Positions 1 to 7,923 of a stretch of DNA of 64,000 nt are shown here, one piece after another. The position numbers and the translations under genes are program-made. Position 1 is the first letter of the stretch. Each line of letters opens with the position of its first letter. The notes below the pieces were generated by a model. It was not told the origin of the DNA. It did not search any database and saw only the letters and a program-made list of their open reading frames with translations. The stretch is from a bacterium (lineage in GTDB: Bacteria > Electryoneota > RPQS01). Location of the stretch: NCBI GenBank assembly GCA_013360195.1, contig JABWCQ010000014.1:35738-99737 (forward strand), in the 5' to 3' direction.

Positions 1-55
1 GGATTCAATTCTGCTTCAAACGAGAATCAAGTAATTGCTTGAGTAGTTTTAGATG
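1..55 (+). other. 3' end of a gene cut by the window edge (frame unresolved)
   Basis: A plus-strand terminator follows immediately, so a plus-strand gene probably ends here. Two frames stop within 45 bases (TAA at 32-34 and TGA at 40-42). The first reads like the last residues of a sorting domain (LLQTRIK), but the fragment is too short to decide. Confidence 0.3.
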
Positions 56-87
56 AGCGACCTGAAATTCCGGGTCGCTTTTTTTTT
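56..87 (+). terminator. Rho-independent terminator
   Basis: Stem AGCGACC/GGTCGCT with a short AT-rich loop, followed by nine T residues. It would end transcription from the gene truncated by the left edge. Confidence 0.85.
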
Positions 88-117
88 CGCTCCCGAGCCG
101 AGAATTGTCGATTTATG

Positions 118-146
118 TTGACAAGTGTAGTCATATTTATATAGAT
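118..146 (+). promoter_or_regulatory. Probable sigma70-type promoter
   Basis: A perfect TTGACA at 118-123 is followed after 16-17 bases by an AT-rich TATAGA-like -10. The ATG of the next gene lies about 30 bases downstream, preceded by a good AAGGAGAG ribosome site. Confidence 0.55.
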
Positions 147-175
147 TAGATGATTCCCAAACCAAGGAGAGATGG

Positions 176-2734
176 ATGAAGAGACTTTTGACTGTTGTTT
201 TACTTTTGTGGTGTTGTATGACAATTGCTGCCACATCACAGGTCCCGTTGTCGCTTGTTGGCAAAGCTCCGGCAATTGAAATTGCAGAGCTTGAGGACAT
301 GATTGCCAAGGCAAAGGCCAACGGCCAGACGCCAGACCCAGCATGGACAACTCGTATTCGCGAGTTGATTCCGTTGGTGAAAGGCCATGCGAGCAAGGTG
401 CCTGCTGATCTCCCTGTGATACAAGCTGACAGAGGCTTCGCACCGGGTGCGGTGATTCGCCAAGTGGAATTGACCCGGCTTGAACAGCAGATCAAGGAGT
501 TGGAGTTTCAAATTGACGGTGGTTTCAGCTCAGTTGAACCGGATGAAATTACGCGTTTGAATCTCAAAGATCAGTTGAACGACCTGTATTCGCAGCGCGT
601 CGTTCGTGATCCTGCCAATCCGTTGGATCAAGGCAATGACACCTGTCCTGCAACACCGATCAACGGATTGCCGTACACGGACACGGGCACAACTTCGGGT
701 CGTGCCAACAACTTCAGTCCTGCTCAGATTGGCGGCGCATGCTTCAATAACAATGCACCGGACGTAATCTATTCTTTCGTTCCGCCGTACACGCAGAGCT
801 ATACGATAACGACGGATGGCAGCAGCTATGACACATATATTTACATTCAGCGGTTCGGAACCTGCCCGGGAGATTCGACGCTTGAATGCAATGACGACGG
901 CGGAATAGGTGTAAATTCGCTGATTACGCGCACGTTGACAGCAGGCGTCACGTATCACATTATCGTGGACGGATACGCCTCCAGCTCGGGCAACTATGTT
1001 TTGAACGTGTTTGACAACTGCAATATTGAGTGCCAGCCAGGTGATATTCAGGAGTGTTTTGAAGTTCGCGACAGCACACATCTGCAGAACAACTGCAATG
1101 GCGGCTGCGAGAATCCGTTGTTTGGCGGAGTTGAATCCTGGCAGGACATACAGCCGTGCCAGACGGTGTGCGGCCGTTTGTTCACCGGTGTTCGTCCGAA
1201 CGGCGGCAATTACCGCGACGTGGACACCTATCGTTTCACATTAACGGAAGCATGCTCGCTCGCGATCACTTTGAACTCAGAGGTGGGCTATACGCTTACT
1301 GTTACAACAGCGAGCTGCCCCTGGAGTTTCTTGTGGACTTATACGTCATACCCGTATCCGTGTTCGACCGCGACGCACGTCACTCCATGTTTCCAACCGG
1401 GAACTTACTCTGTCATGGTCCGTCCGAATACGTTCACGGGGATTAATGATTTTCGCACGTACAGAATGCAGGTGGGTTTGATTCCGTGCAGTGGCTGCCA
1501 AATTGACGCGTTCATTCAAGCGCCCGGCAGCGGCGCGTGGCACACGTGCGGCGCGGGTAACGACAACAATTTGCGTCCGAGCGAAGATTACACGTTCTGT
1601 GTGAACATTCCTCAAAGCGGCGAGTGGACGTTCTCAACGTGCAACGATGACAGCATTTGGGACAGCTATATCTATTTGAGCAATCAGTGCAACGGCAGTG
1701 TGATCGCTGAAGACGACGACGCCTGCGGCGGAATCGGTCTGTCGGTGATTAACTGTGTCGAATTGCAAGCGGGCACATATTATCTAACCGTTGAAGGCTG
1801 GTCAAGTTCGCGTTGCGGGCCGTTTGTGCTGAACGTGTTCGAGTGTGTCGGCTCGTGCTGTTATGGCAACCCCGGTAATCCGTCGTGCGCCTACATCGGG
1901 CCGAACGCCTGTGACAGTTTGGGCGGAAGCTGGACAAACCTTGAGCCCTGTTCGACGGGCGCATGTTACACACGTCCGGAGTGCGGAGAAGGCGAGATTA
2001 TCTTCAGTCAGCTTCCGTTCCTTCCCAATGAAGCCGGCACAGGGCTCTTGTCGCATGTGGATTATGGCACACTGTACAGTGATAACTACTCGGTCAACAG
2101 TGTCGTGGGTTCTGTTCATTTCTGGGGTTTCCCGGTCTTTTGCAATGGCGCACCGGAAACGTTTTTGCTGACGTTCGGCAACGGGACGGACACCTGCCAA
2201 TACACGGTGACCGCAACGGGAGCACAGTTTCCGCAGCTCTATTTCGGAAGTTACCTTGTCTCCCAATATGAGGTGGAGATTTCTCCGCCGTGTGAATTGC
2301 TTTCCGGCAATCTCACCATTCAAAAGCTTGGTGATCCGAGTTGCCTATGGTATTGGGCGACGTCACCTTTTGGGGATAACATTCGTCCGGTGGCTCCGAA
2401 TTATGAGTTTGCCTTCTGCTTGGATCAGGCGCCCTGTGAGATTGACAGCCTGACCTATATTTGGAATTCTCCGGGCATCGCCACGTTGCGCTGGTATCAG
2501 AATCTGCCCGGCGTTGTGACGATCTGGTACACCACGGATCCGAATGCGATTTATCCAGCCGGATATTCTTTTGTAACAAACCCCTATCCTGCCGGCAACA
2601 ATTCCTTAGCGACCAACGCCAACTTAGCAGATAATGTCAGAGTCGTTCTGACGTTGAACTGCACACCGAATTCCGCCGCGGCATTACCTCCGCCGCCAAA
2701 GGTTTTGAACTTGAGTGTTGACAGCCAGGAATAG
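176..2734 (+). CDS. Large secreted Cys-rich protein with PPC-like beta domains
   Basis: An 852-residue protein with a signal peptide (hydrophobic residues 4-19). A charged helical, possibly coiled-coil segment lies around residues 85-145. At least two copies of a pre-peptidase C-terminal (PPC)-like beta-sandwich follow, near residues 155-285 and 440-560; each has the pattern of a Y-I-Y strand, an acidic Cys turn (CNDDGG, EDDDACGG) and then AGxxYxxxVxGxxSxxGxYxLNVF. The many paired cysteines suggest an oxidised extracellular location. It lacks the YPNPFN sorting domain seen in other exported proteins here, so surface retention is unclear. It has its own promoter and terminator and is probably monocistronic. 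No catalytic motif was recognised; a role in surface or matrix binding is inference. Confidence 0.8.
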   Translation: MKRLLTVVLLLWCCMTIAATSQVPLSLVGKAPAIEIAELEDMIAKAKANGQTPDPAWTTRIRELIPLVKGHASKVPADLPVIQADRGFAPGAVIRQVELTRLEQQIKELEFQIDGGFSSVEPDEITRLNLKDQLNDLYSQRVVRDPANPLDQGNDTCPATPINGLPYTDTGTTSGRANNFSPAQIGGACFNNNAPDVIYSFVPPYTQSYTITTDGSSYDTYIYIQRFGTCPGDSTLECNDDGGIGVNSLITRTLTAGVTYHIIVDGYASSSGNYVLNVFDNCNIECQPGDIQECFEVRDSTHLQNNCNGGCENPLFGGVESWQDIQPCQTVCGRLFTGVRPNGGNYRDVDTYRFTLTEACSLAITLNSEVGYTLTVTTASCPWSFLWTYTSYPYPCSTATHVTPCFQPGTYSVMVRPNTFTGINDFRTYRMQVGLIPCSGCQIDAFIQAPGSGAWHTCGAGNDNNLRPSEDYTFCVNIPQSGEWTFSTCNDDSIWDSYIYLSNQCNGSVIAEDDDACGGIGLSVINCVELQAGTYYLTVEGWSSSRCGPFVLNVFECVGSCCYGNPGNPSCAYIGPNACDSLGGSWTNLEPCSTGACYTRPECGEGEIIFSQLPFLPNEAGTGLLSHVDYGTLYSDNYSVNSVVGSVHFWGFPVFCNGAPETFLLTFGNGTDTCQYTVTATGAQFPQLYFGSYLVSQYEVEISPPCELLSGNLTIQKLGDPSCLWYWATSPFGDNIRPVAPNYEFAFCLDQAPCEIDSLTYIWNSPGIATLRWYQNLPGVVTIWYTTDPNAIYPAGYSFVTNPYPAGNNSLATNANLADNVRVVLTLNCTPNSAAALPPPPKVLNLSVDSQE

Positions 2735-2758
2735 TTGACCGTCGCAGTTGGATTGCGG

Positions 2759-2793
2759 GCGGCTCGAGAAACCTCGGGCCGCTCTTTTTTTTT
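2759..2793 (+). terminator. Rho-independent terminator of the Cys-rich secreted protein gene
   Basis: Stem GCGGCTCGAG/CTCGGGCCGC with an AAAC loop and a run of nine T residues. The T-run reaches the stop codon of the convergent terminase gene. Confidence 0.85.
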
Positions 2794-4178
2794 CACCATT
2801 TGACAATGCGCGGTACGGGCTGCCGTTCTTCGACAGCTTCGAGATTGACGAAGAAGTAGCGCAGCGCATCGAGCGAGTGGTCGGAGTCACCATCCTTGAC
2901 CGGCTCGTCCTTGTCTGCGTTCCATTGATAGGTGCGCAGGTCTTGAATAAGTTTGCGGCAGCGCGGCGAGATAAAGAGCGAGACTTTACCTGCGGCATCG
3001 CGGAAGGCGGCCTTGACAAGTTCAACGCCGGTGCTGACTCGCGAGGAGCGGTAGCGGAGTTTCATGCCGTTGCGAAGCAGATAATCCACGGGCGAGATGC
3101 CGCTGTCCTGCGCGGCGGCTCCGGAGGGGTCGCAGGAGCTCCACAGGTAGTCGGTTTCCTTGAGACCGAAGGAGATATCCGTGCGCAGGATGGCGGCGTG
3201 CATGGCCTCGGTGGTGGCATCGCGGCCTTCCCATTCGGAGAACACGACATATTCGCCGGAGGGGAGTTTTTGCAGCCAGAGTGCGAACGGCTTGCGGAAG
3301 CCGAAATCAATGGTGCGGAAGAGCGGCCATTCCTTGCGGGGATAAAAATCATCCTTGAGAATGTGCACGACAGGGTCGAACTCGGAATAGACGAGCCCGT
3401 CGAAAGAGTCAAAGGAGATTTCCTGTTCGCGGCTCCATTGCGATTTGGACAGTCCGCGCGAGGCCGATTTCTTCCACTCTTCTCCGGCGCGCGCGGGATG
3501 CTGCGAGTAGTGAATGCGGTGGATGTGGAACGGTGAGCAGAGGGGTCCTTCACTTCGTTCAGGATGACAACTCTCATCACATTGTTGCACAAGCTTCGCA
3601 AAGAGGTTGAGCGCGCCGCCGGAAGAGGAGACGCCGATGAAGGAGCCTCCGCTTTCAATGGCGGGCTGCAAAGCCGTCCAGATTTGCATATCGAAGGGAG
3701 TGAAAGCCATTTCATCCCAGAAGACGGCGGTGGGGGAATACATGCGCGGGCCGTCCGGTGTGGCGGGCAGGGACAGCAATCGCGAATGCAGTCCGCCGAA
3801 TTCGAGTTCGGATTTATTGTTGGTCGTGAGAACAGGTTTCATAAACGCCGGGAGCTGCGAGATGATGAAGCGCGCGCGGTCGAGCAGCTCTTCGGCACAG
3901 CGTTCATTGCGCGAGAGGAAGAGATAGACACCGGGCTGTTTGAAGAGCGCTCGCCAGACGAACAGCGCGACGGCGCTCCATGTGACCATCATCTGCCGGG
4001 ATTTGGGCACGAGTAGATAGCGCTGATTCAGAGTGAGATAGGCGAGCACGCGCAGATAGTCGAAGTCGGGATAGAGTTTGATTCCGTGCGCGGGGTCTTG
4101 CGTTTTGACATAGGTGGTGAGGAAGCGCCACGGGTCTCGCGAACAGGCGAACAGTTCCTGAAATTCGTGTTTGGTCAT
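2793..4178 (-). CDS. Phage-type terminase large subunit
   Basis: A 461-residue packaging-motor-like protein. The N-terminal ATPase domain has a Walker A-like loop around residues 57-67 (VPKSRQMMVTW) and a Walker B around 151-156 (AVFWDE). The C-terminal RNase H-like nuclease domain has Asp residues in RTIDFGF (about 290), SSCDPSG and a final DSDHSLDALRYF. In phages this protein cuts concatemeric DNA and pumps it through a portal into a procapsid. Its ATG overlaps the stop of the small-terminase-like gene by 4 bases (ATGA), so translation is coupled. It is the last gene of the seven-gene minus-strand module. Residues about 201-215 (DESCHPERSEGPLCS) are encoded by a chromosomal dispersed repeat that looks inserted in frame between the two domains. 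Confidence 0.88.
   Translation of the reverse strand: MTKHEFQELFACSRDPWRFLTTYVKTQDPAHGIKLYPDFDYLRVLAYLTLNQRYLLVPKSRQMMVTWSAVALFVWRALFKQPGVYLFLSRNERCAEELLDRARFIISQLPAFMKPVLTTNNKSELEFGGLHSRLLSLPATPDGPRMYSPTAVFWDEMAFTPFDMQIWTALQPAIESGGSFIGVSSSGGALNLFAKLVQQCDESCHPERSEGPLCSPFHIHRIHYSQHPARAGEEWKKSASRGLSKSQWSREQEISFDSFDGLVYSEFDPVVHILKDDFYPRKEWPLFRTIDFGFRKPFALWLQKLPSGEYVVFSEWEGRDATTEAMHAAILRTDISFGLKETDYLWSSCDPSGAAAQDSGISPVDYLLRNGMKLRYRSSRVSTGVELVKAAFRDAAGKVSLFISPRCRKLIQDLRTYQWNADKDEPVKDGDSDHSLDALRYFFVNLEAVEERQPVPRIVKW
3544..3570. repeat. Dispersed REP-like repeat (family G) inside the terminase gene
   Basis: The palindromic core GTCCTTCACTTCGTTCAGGA and its following GATGAC match the intergenic copy at 19123-19150. 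Read on the minus strand it encodes CHPERSEGP in frame, with no stop. Confidence 0.8.
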
Positions 4179-4381
4179 TGCTGCTCTCCGGTGGCTGCGT
4201 TCTGCGCCTGTCTGAGAATTTCGATGGCATGCTCGGTGGTAAGAGTGTCATCGGGTTGCTCGGCGGCGGCCAATTCGAGATAGAGTTTGATGGCTGAGAC
4301 GTTTGTGCTTTTGTTTTCGCAGGCGAGAGCCAGCAGATTGTCCAGCACTTTTTGTTTTGATTTTTTGTCGAAGATATTCAT
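4175..4381 (-). CDS. Small terminase-subunit-like protein
   Basis: A 68-residue mostly helical protein beginning MNIFDKKSKQKVLDNLLAL. I chose the ATG at 4381 because it lies 1 base from the end of the upstream gene; the longer open frame would overlap that gene by 120 bases. Size, helical character and position (4-base overlap with the large terminase start) fit a small terminase subunit, which recognises DNA and activates the large subunit. No sequence motif proves this, and the protein is shorter than most small terminases, so the function rests on gene context. Confidence 0.6.
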   Translation of the reverse strand: MNIFDKKSKQKVLDNLLALACENKSTNVSAIKLYLELAAAEQPDDTLTTEHAIEILRQAQNAATGEQQ

Positions 4382-4382
4382 G

Positions 4383-5207
4383 TTATTCGATAAGCGTTGA
4401 GCGGAGTGAGTGGGGAACGACAAAGGGAGCGAGGACATTCCATGCGGCTGCGAACCATTTGTCGGAGAGTTGCTGCCATTCGCGGGCGCGGGAGTAGGCA
4501 TCGCCTCCGGTGTTGCGGGTGAGCATCAGAGCCGCCATGCCGCGCGCGACGATGGAGAGCGTCAAGTAGGCGGTTCCGGTTTTCAATCCCTGGTCGGTGG
4601 ACGACGAGTTGTAGCCTTCCCGAAGTGCGCGCACGACGATATCATCGGCTTCGATGATGGCCTGCTCGATGAGCAGGTCTTCCGCGGCGCCCTGCGCGAC
4701 GGTGTAATCCACGAGCACGGAAGCTCCGTCGGGAATCGCGCTGCCGGCGGTGCGGCGGAGCGTTCCCTCGTCATGGTCAAGTACATAGTCGGTAGCGGGT
4801 TCGAAGACATCGTAGTAGCCGTACCAGACGCTGACGGGAAAGGAATTGGGAATCGCGCCGGATGCCATACGTGAGATGAGTCCGGCCTCGTGATTGACGC
4901 GAAAATCAAATTCTTCGCTGAAGATGGAGCTTAACGCCAAGTCGGAGGCGACGGCGACGCTGCCGCGAATGAGTTGCTTGTTGCTCAGGCTGATTTCATC
5001 TTCATCGGAGAGCACTACAGCCGTTTCGAGTGTGGCTTTGTCGGAGGCGACGCGCTTGACGACGCCGCTGTCGGTTTCGAGACTGAAGTGCGGCAGCGCG
5101 ATTTCGGTGGTGCCGGAGAGAGTGACGCGGACGTTCTCGATTCGCTGCGAGGGCAGATTGGCCGCGACAAGGTGTTTGCGAATGATGTCGAGAGTTGTGA
5201 AAGCCAT
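4383..5207 (-). CDS. Phage-module protein of unknown function, possible head-completion or neck protein
   Basis: A 274-residue acidic soluble protein without signal peptide or membrane segment. It has two tandem copies of a beta motif at about residues 100-170, of the form (F/Y)xxxHxxGxxxRxASGAIPxxxxVxVxY; the second copy reads YVLDHDEGTLRRTAGSAIP. Motifs of this kind (a Y-x-h-D-x-x-x-G turn followed by G-x-x-V-x-V-D-Y) are common in phage head-tail and tail proteins, which with its place between orf122 and the terminase suggests a connector or tail-completion role. The C-terminal third is helical. A ribosome site (AAGGA) lies 7 bases before the ATG. I do not recognise the family with certainty. 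Confidence 0.6.
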   Translation of the reverse strand: MAFTTLDIIRKHLVAANLPSQRIENVRVTLSGTTEIALPHFSLETDSGVVKRVASDKATLETAVVLSDEDEISLSNKQLIRGSVAVASDLALSSIFSEEFDFRVNHEAGLISRMASGAIPNSFPVSVWYGYYDVFEPATDYVLDHDEGTLRRTAGSAIPDGASVLVDYTVAQGAAEDLLIEQAIIEADDIVVRALREGYNSSSTDQGLKTGTAYLTLSIVARGMAALMLTRNTGGDAYSRAREWQQLSDKWFAAAWNVLAPFVVPHSLRSTLIE

Positions 5208-5216
5208 GCGAGTTCC

Positions 5217-5585
5217 TTAGACGCGGTTAATGGCAAAGACGAGGGTGACTTGCAAGGTGGAGTTAAACGGCACACCGGTGACTTGGAGCGCGGTGGAGCT
5301 GCCGTTCAGCCGGGCGCGCACGGTGAAGTTTGAACCGGCATTTTGACAGAAGACGCTGAGCCGGTCGCCCGCGGAAAAGGTGATACTGTCGTCGTCGGTG
5401 TAGGTGTTGGAGCCGTCGAAGACGATGATCTTCACGAGCGTTCCGGCGAAGGGAACGGGAATTCCGTCGGCGGCAATTCCACCGGGGCCGGAGAGATATT
5501 GTGAAGCGGTCGTAGTCGTGCCGCTGAAAGAGAAGAAGATAAGCGGTTGACTGGCAAGCGCATAAGCGAGAGTGGGTTTTGACAT
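5217..5585 (-). CDS. Small phage-module protein, predicted beta-rich (orf122)
   Basis: A 122-residue protein starting MSKPTLAYALASQP. The ATG at 5585 is chosen because the open frame upstream runs through a pyrimidine-rich dispersed leader repeat. The sequence is rich in Thr, Ser, Val and Gly with alternating hydrophobics and no Cys-rich or catalytic motif, resembling virion decoration or fibre-type beta proteins. It lies 9 bases upstream of orf274 and downstream of the major-capsid-like gene. It has no Shine-Dalgarno sequence; instead a TTTCCTCTTTCAAATTTC-type leader precedes the start, as for the capsid gene. The function is unknown. Confidence 0.55.
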   Translation of the reverse strand: MSKPTLAYALASQPLIFFSFSGTTTTASQYLSGPGGIAADGIPVPFAGTLVKIIVFDGSNTYTDDDSITFSAGDRLSVFCQNAGSNFTVRARLNGSSTALQVTGVPFNSTLQVTLVFAINRV

Positions 5586-5620
5586 GAAATTTGAAAGAGG
5601 AAATTGAAAATGGGAAAGGA
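5586..5620 (-). repeat. Pyrimidine-rich leader repeat (family I) before orf122
   Basis: On the minus strand this reads as repeats of TTTC(A/C)A(A/T)TTTC ending 1-2 bases before the ATG. The same kind of tract precedes the capsid gene (6869-6904) and etfA (47313-47355), and occurs alone at 34597-34652. Confidence 0.5.
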
Positions 5621-5624
5621 TAGT

Positions 5625-5668
5625 CACCCCCCTTAATCCCCCCAGAGGACTGGGGGGAAATCAGAGGG
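5625..5668. repeat. C-rich palindromic repeat, family A copy 1
   Basis: CCCCCC-TTAAT-CCCCCC-AGAGGACT-GGGGGG-AAATCAGAGG. The C6/G6 blocks pair around AGAGGACT. Six copies occur in this window. Confidence 0.85.
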
Positions 5669-5704
5669 GTCCTTCAGGTTTCTGCTAAACCTTCAGAATG
5701 ACAA
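5668..5704. repeat. REP-like repeat, family G copy 2 (variant loop)
   Basis: GGTCCTTCAGG ... CCTTCAGAATGACAACG with a different loop (TTTCTGCTAAA). It directly abuts family A copy 1, forming a composite repeat. Confidence 0.65.
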
Positions 5705-5737
5705 CGCGTTCTTCGATTGAGAATACGCTTGAGAGTT

Positions 5738-5781
5738 TACCCCCCTTAATCCCCCCAGAGGACTGGGGGGAAATCAGAGGG
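5738..5781. repeat. C-rich palindromic repeat, family A copy 2
   Basis: Nearly identical to copy 1 about 110 bases away, ending 16 bases from the stop codon of the capsid-like gene. Confidence 0.85.
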
Positions 5782-5797
5782 TGCGCTGCACAAGCGC

Positions 5798-6868
5798 TTA
5801 GTAGTCGGACATGGCGATGGCGTCGTCCACCATGATGGTGTAAGCGGATTCTTTGGAGACGACGGCGGATTCGAGCTTGTGTGAGATAATTTTTTCAGCT
5901 TCGATGACGAGCGGTTGCGCCACGGATTCGCGGATGGCGAAACGATGGTCGAGTGCGGCGAATTTCGTGGCGGTGGCACCTTCGACGGCGACCAAACGCG
6001 TGTTCAAGGGGAGGAAGGTGCGATAGTCGCCGGTATTGCTGAAGGCTCCGCCCTGAAAGGCTTGCGCATCCTGCAGCTCGGTGATTTTCAACACGGTTTC
6101 GATATCGGATTTCGCTCCGAGAAGATGAGTCATGCGCGCGGGGCCGTCGAAGGCAAGGGCGAGATGAACCAAGTCGGAGTAGGCGAAAGTTCCCGCCGAG
6201 CCGTTGAAGGAGTTCGAGGGCGCGGGTGAAGTGCCGTCACCGTTGATGATGATGTTGTAGATTTCGGAGATTTCATCATTGGCAAGCTGCGCGCCAATCC
6301 ACCAGAGGAAGACGCGGAATTCGGCGAGCTTTTGATTCTTGAGAATGCGGTAGCTGAAATCGAATTGCCGTCCGCGGTCAATCATGCCGGCTTCTTTTTG
6401 ACGATAGGCGAGCTTGACGACGGGATAGGCGGCGCTATCGTTGCGGCGCTGAGCTTTCTTGGGAAAATCGGTTTTGATATAGAGCGGAGTGACGGTCGGT
6501 CCGCGCTCGGGGATAATGGCAGCGACGAGCTCTTCGGGGTCCTGCACCATTTTATAGCCGCGGCGGATTTCGCGCGAAACGTATTCGGGAGCGAGAATCA
6601 TTCCGGGACCGGAGAGAAATTGTTCGAGGGTGGTGGCATTGCGGCCGGAGAGCGTGATTTCCGCGAGAAAGAGCTGACGTTCGAAGGCGTCGAGCGGCGC
6701 ATCGAGAGAGCCGTCGGGCTTACGCGGCGAAGGGTCGAGTTCTTCGAGCAGTTCGGTGAATGAGAGTCCTCGCTCTTGGGCTTCGGAGTAGAGCGCAAGG
6801 TTGCCGGAGCGGGAGTGGTCGAGAATTTTTTCGCGGAGAGTGTATGCTTGGGAAAAGTCGAGAGACAT
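5798..6868 (-). CDS. Phage major-capsid-like protein
   Basis: A 356-residue protein beginning MSLDFSQAYTLREKILDH. The ATG at 6868 is chosen because the longer frame upstream reads through a leader repeat and the next gene. It has an N-terminal helical charged region (about residues 1-100), then mixed alpha/beta sequence with SGPGMILAPEYVSREIRRGY, an internal Asn/Gly-rich loop (IIINGDGTSPAPSNSFNGS) and a C-terminal segment ESVAQPLVIEAEKIISHKLE that fits the spine-helix and P-domain pattern of HK97-fold capsid proteins of the major-capsid E/Mu-like type. Its place next to a capsid-cement-like gene and two terminase genes supports the call. No separate protease or scaffold gene is visible; the N-terminal helical region could act as a delta domain, which is inference. 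Confidence 0.72.
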   Translation of the reverse strand: MSLDFSQAYTLREKILDHSRSGNLALYSEAQERGLSFTELLEELDPSPRKPDGSLDAPLDAFERQLFLAEITLSGRNATTLEQFLSGPGMILAPEYVSREIRRGYKMVQDPEELVAAIIPERGPTVTPLYIKTDFPKKAQRRNDSAAYPVVKLAYRQKEAGMIDRGRQFDFSYRILKNQKLAEFRVFLWWIGAQLANDEISEIYNIIINGDGTSPAPSNSFNGSAGTFAYSDLVHLALAFDGPARMTHLLGAKSDIETVLKITELQDAQAFQGGAFSNTGDYRTFLPLNTRLVAVEGATATKFAALDHRFAIRESVAQPLVIEAEKIISHKLESAVVSKESAYTIMVDDAIAMSDY

Positions 6869-6904
6869 ATTTTGGAAAGAGGAATTGTGAAATTGGAAAG
6901 AGGA
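6869..6904 (-). repeat. Pyrimidine-rich leader repeat (family I) before the capsid gene
   Basis: The minus strand reads TTTCCTCTTTCCAATTTC then ACAATTCCTCTTTCCAAAAT and the ATG. There is no Shine-Dalgarno sequence. It resembles the tract before orf122. Confidence 0.5.
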
Positions 6905-6945
6905 AACGGGGCACCCGAGGCGGGTGCCGCGGCGACGGAGTTTCA

Positions 6946-7389
6946 TCAGGCATCGAGGAGAACATCGCAGGTGGTGAGTGTGGTGTCCACGGCGATGACC
7001 ATTCCGCGATGAGTTGTTCCGCCGGTGGGGACATCGGTGGACGTTGTGGCGCGGCGGACTTTGCCGGTGCCGTCGCACTCGACTTTTTGTCCGACGGCGG
7101 GTGCGGTTCCGGAATAGAGGAATTTTGCGACTCCGGTGACTTGCACGGTGCAGAGAGCAGGCACGGCGGTGCCGGACTGCAATTCATCGGAGACGGAGAT
7201 GACTTTTCCAATCAGCCGCGAGCCTGCCGCGCCCATGCCGGCTTTGTTGTTGTCGGCCATTGCGGCGGCGGTGAGATTGGAGTCGATATCCGACCAGGTG
7301 AAGTCCTTGTTGGCGGTTGTATCCACTTCAAAGGTGAGCAGGAGATTCGCTCCGGCGCCTTCGTTATTGACTTTGTATGTTGATGGCAT
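6946..7389 (-). CDS. Capsid cement / decoration protein (DUF2190-like)
   Basis: A 147-residue beta-rich small protein starting MPSTYKVNNEGAGANLLLTF. Its end has a typical arrangement for capsid cement proteins: a small barrel with VGQKVECDGTGKVRRATT followed by a G-x-x-h-x-V-D-T strand and a last hydrophobic strand (CDVLLDA). Such proteins bind the outside of HK97-type capsids and stabilise them. It lies immediately upstream of the capsid-like gene (77-base gap), the normal neighbour for this family. The ATG at 7389 was chosen over an upstream in-frame start that lacks support. The family assignment rests on pattern, not on a search. Confidence 0.65.
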   Translation of the reverse strand: MPSTYKVNNEGAGANLLLTFEVDTTANKDFTWSDIDSNLTAAAMADNNKAGMGAAGSRLIGKVISVSDELQSGTAVPALCTVQVTGVAKFLYSGTAPAVGQKVECDGTGKVRRATTSTDVPTGGTTHRGMVIAVDTTLTTCDVLLDA

Positions 7390-7504
7390 GTTTTGCTGGT
7401 GATGCACCTCATGCGAGAGCGCGGGTGCTTCCTGTTGTTGGTGAATAGATGAAGAGTTGTTGCTGCCATTGCGGATTTTGAGACGCGCAACGGCGGAAGT
7501 GCGA

Positions 7505-7882
7505 TTAGTTTGACCCGAGACCTGAGCGGTGCAGCTGGTCGGCGGGAATGCGGGCGGCGCGGGAGTTCATTGCCGTTCTGAGCATGGGCGAGAGCTGAAA
7601 GACCTGATTGAAATGCAGCGATGCTTCGCGGCGCGCGGAGAGAAGCTGCTTGCCGCTCAGGGTGAAGGCGTGGTCGGGCTCGGGGCAGGCGGGAATCGCG
7701 CCGGCGAGTTCGATTTTGGCTTTGAGTTCGCGGCGGAGTTCGTCCTCATAGAGCTGAATCAGTGCGGCTTGCGCATCGGCTTCAAGAGCGGCGATGGCAA
7801 GTTGATGGTTGAGTTCATCGAGATCGAGATTTTCGGGATTGGCCAGGAGGGCTTGAGCTTTTGAGAGTGGTTTTGAAATCAT
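7505..7882 (-). CDS. Helical phage-module protein of unknown function (orf125)
   Basis: A 125-residue, mostly helical protein with Leu/Ala/Glu-rich segments (residues 15-62) and a C-terminal basic tail. It is the first gene of the minus-strand module, with a promoter about 50 bases upstream. Size and helical content would fit a scaffold, a head-assembly chaperone or a small DNA-binding subunit, but there is no diagnostic motif. There is no Shine-Dalgarno sequence before the ATG. The 115 bases to the next gene hold no convincing extra gene. Confidence 0.5.
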   Translation of the reverse strand: MISKPLSKAQALLANPENLDLDELNHQLAIAALEADAQAALIQLYEDELRRELKAKIELAGAIPACPEPDHAFTLSGKQLLSARREASLHFNQVFQLSPMLRTAMNSRAARIPADQLHRSGLGSN

Positions 7883-7923
7883 GTTGTGTTGTGGTTGGAG
7901 AATTGGTTGTTGGTGACGGCTTA

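Noticed and set aside
5625..5781. G-quadruplex interpretation of the C6/G6 repeats
   Set aside because: Each strand has only two G-runs separated from the complementary C-runs; a hairpin is the simpler reading.
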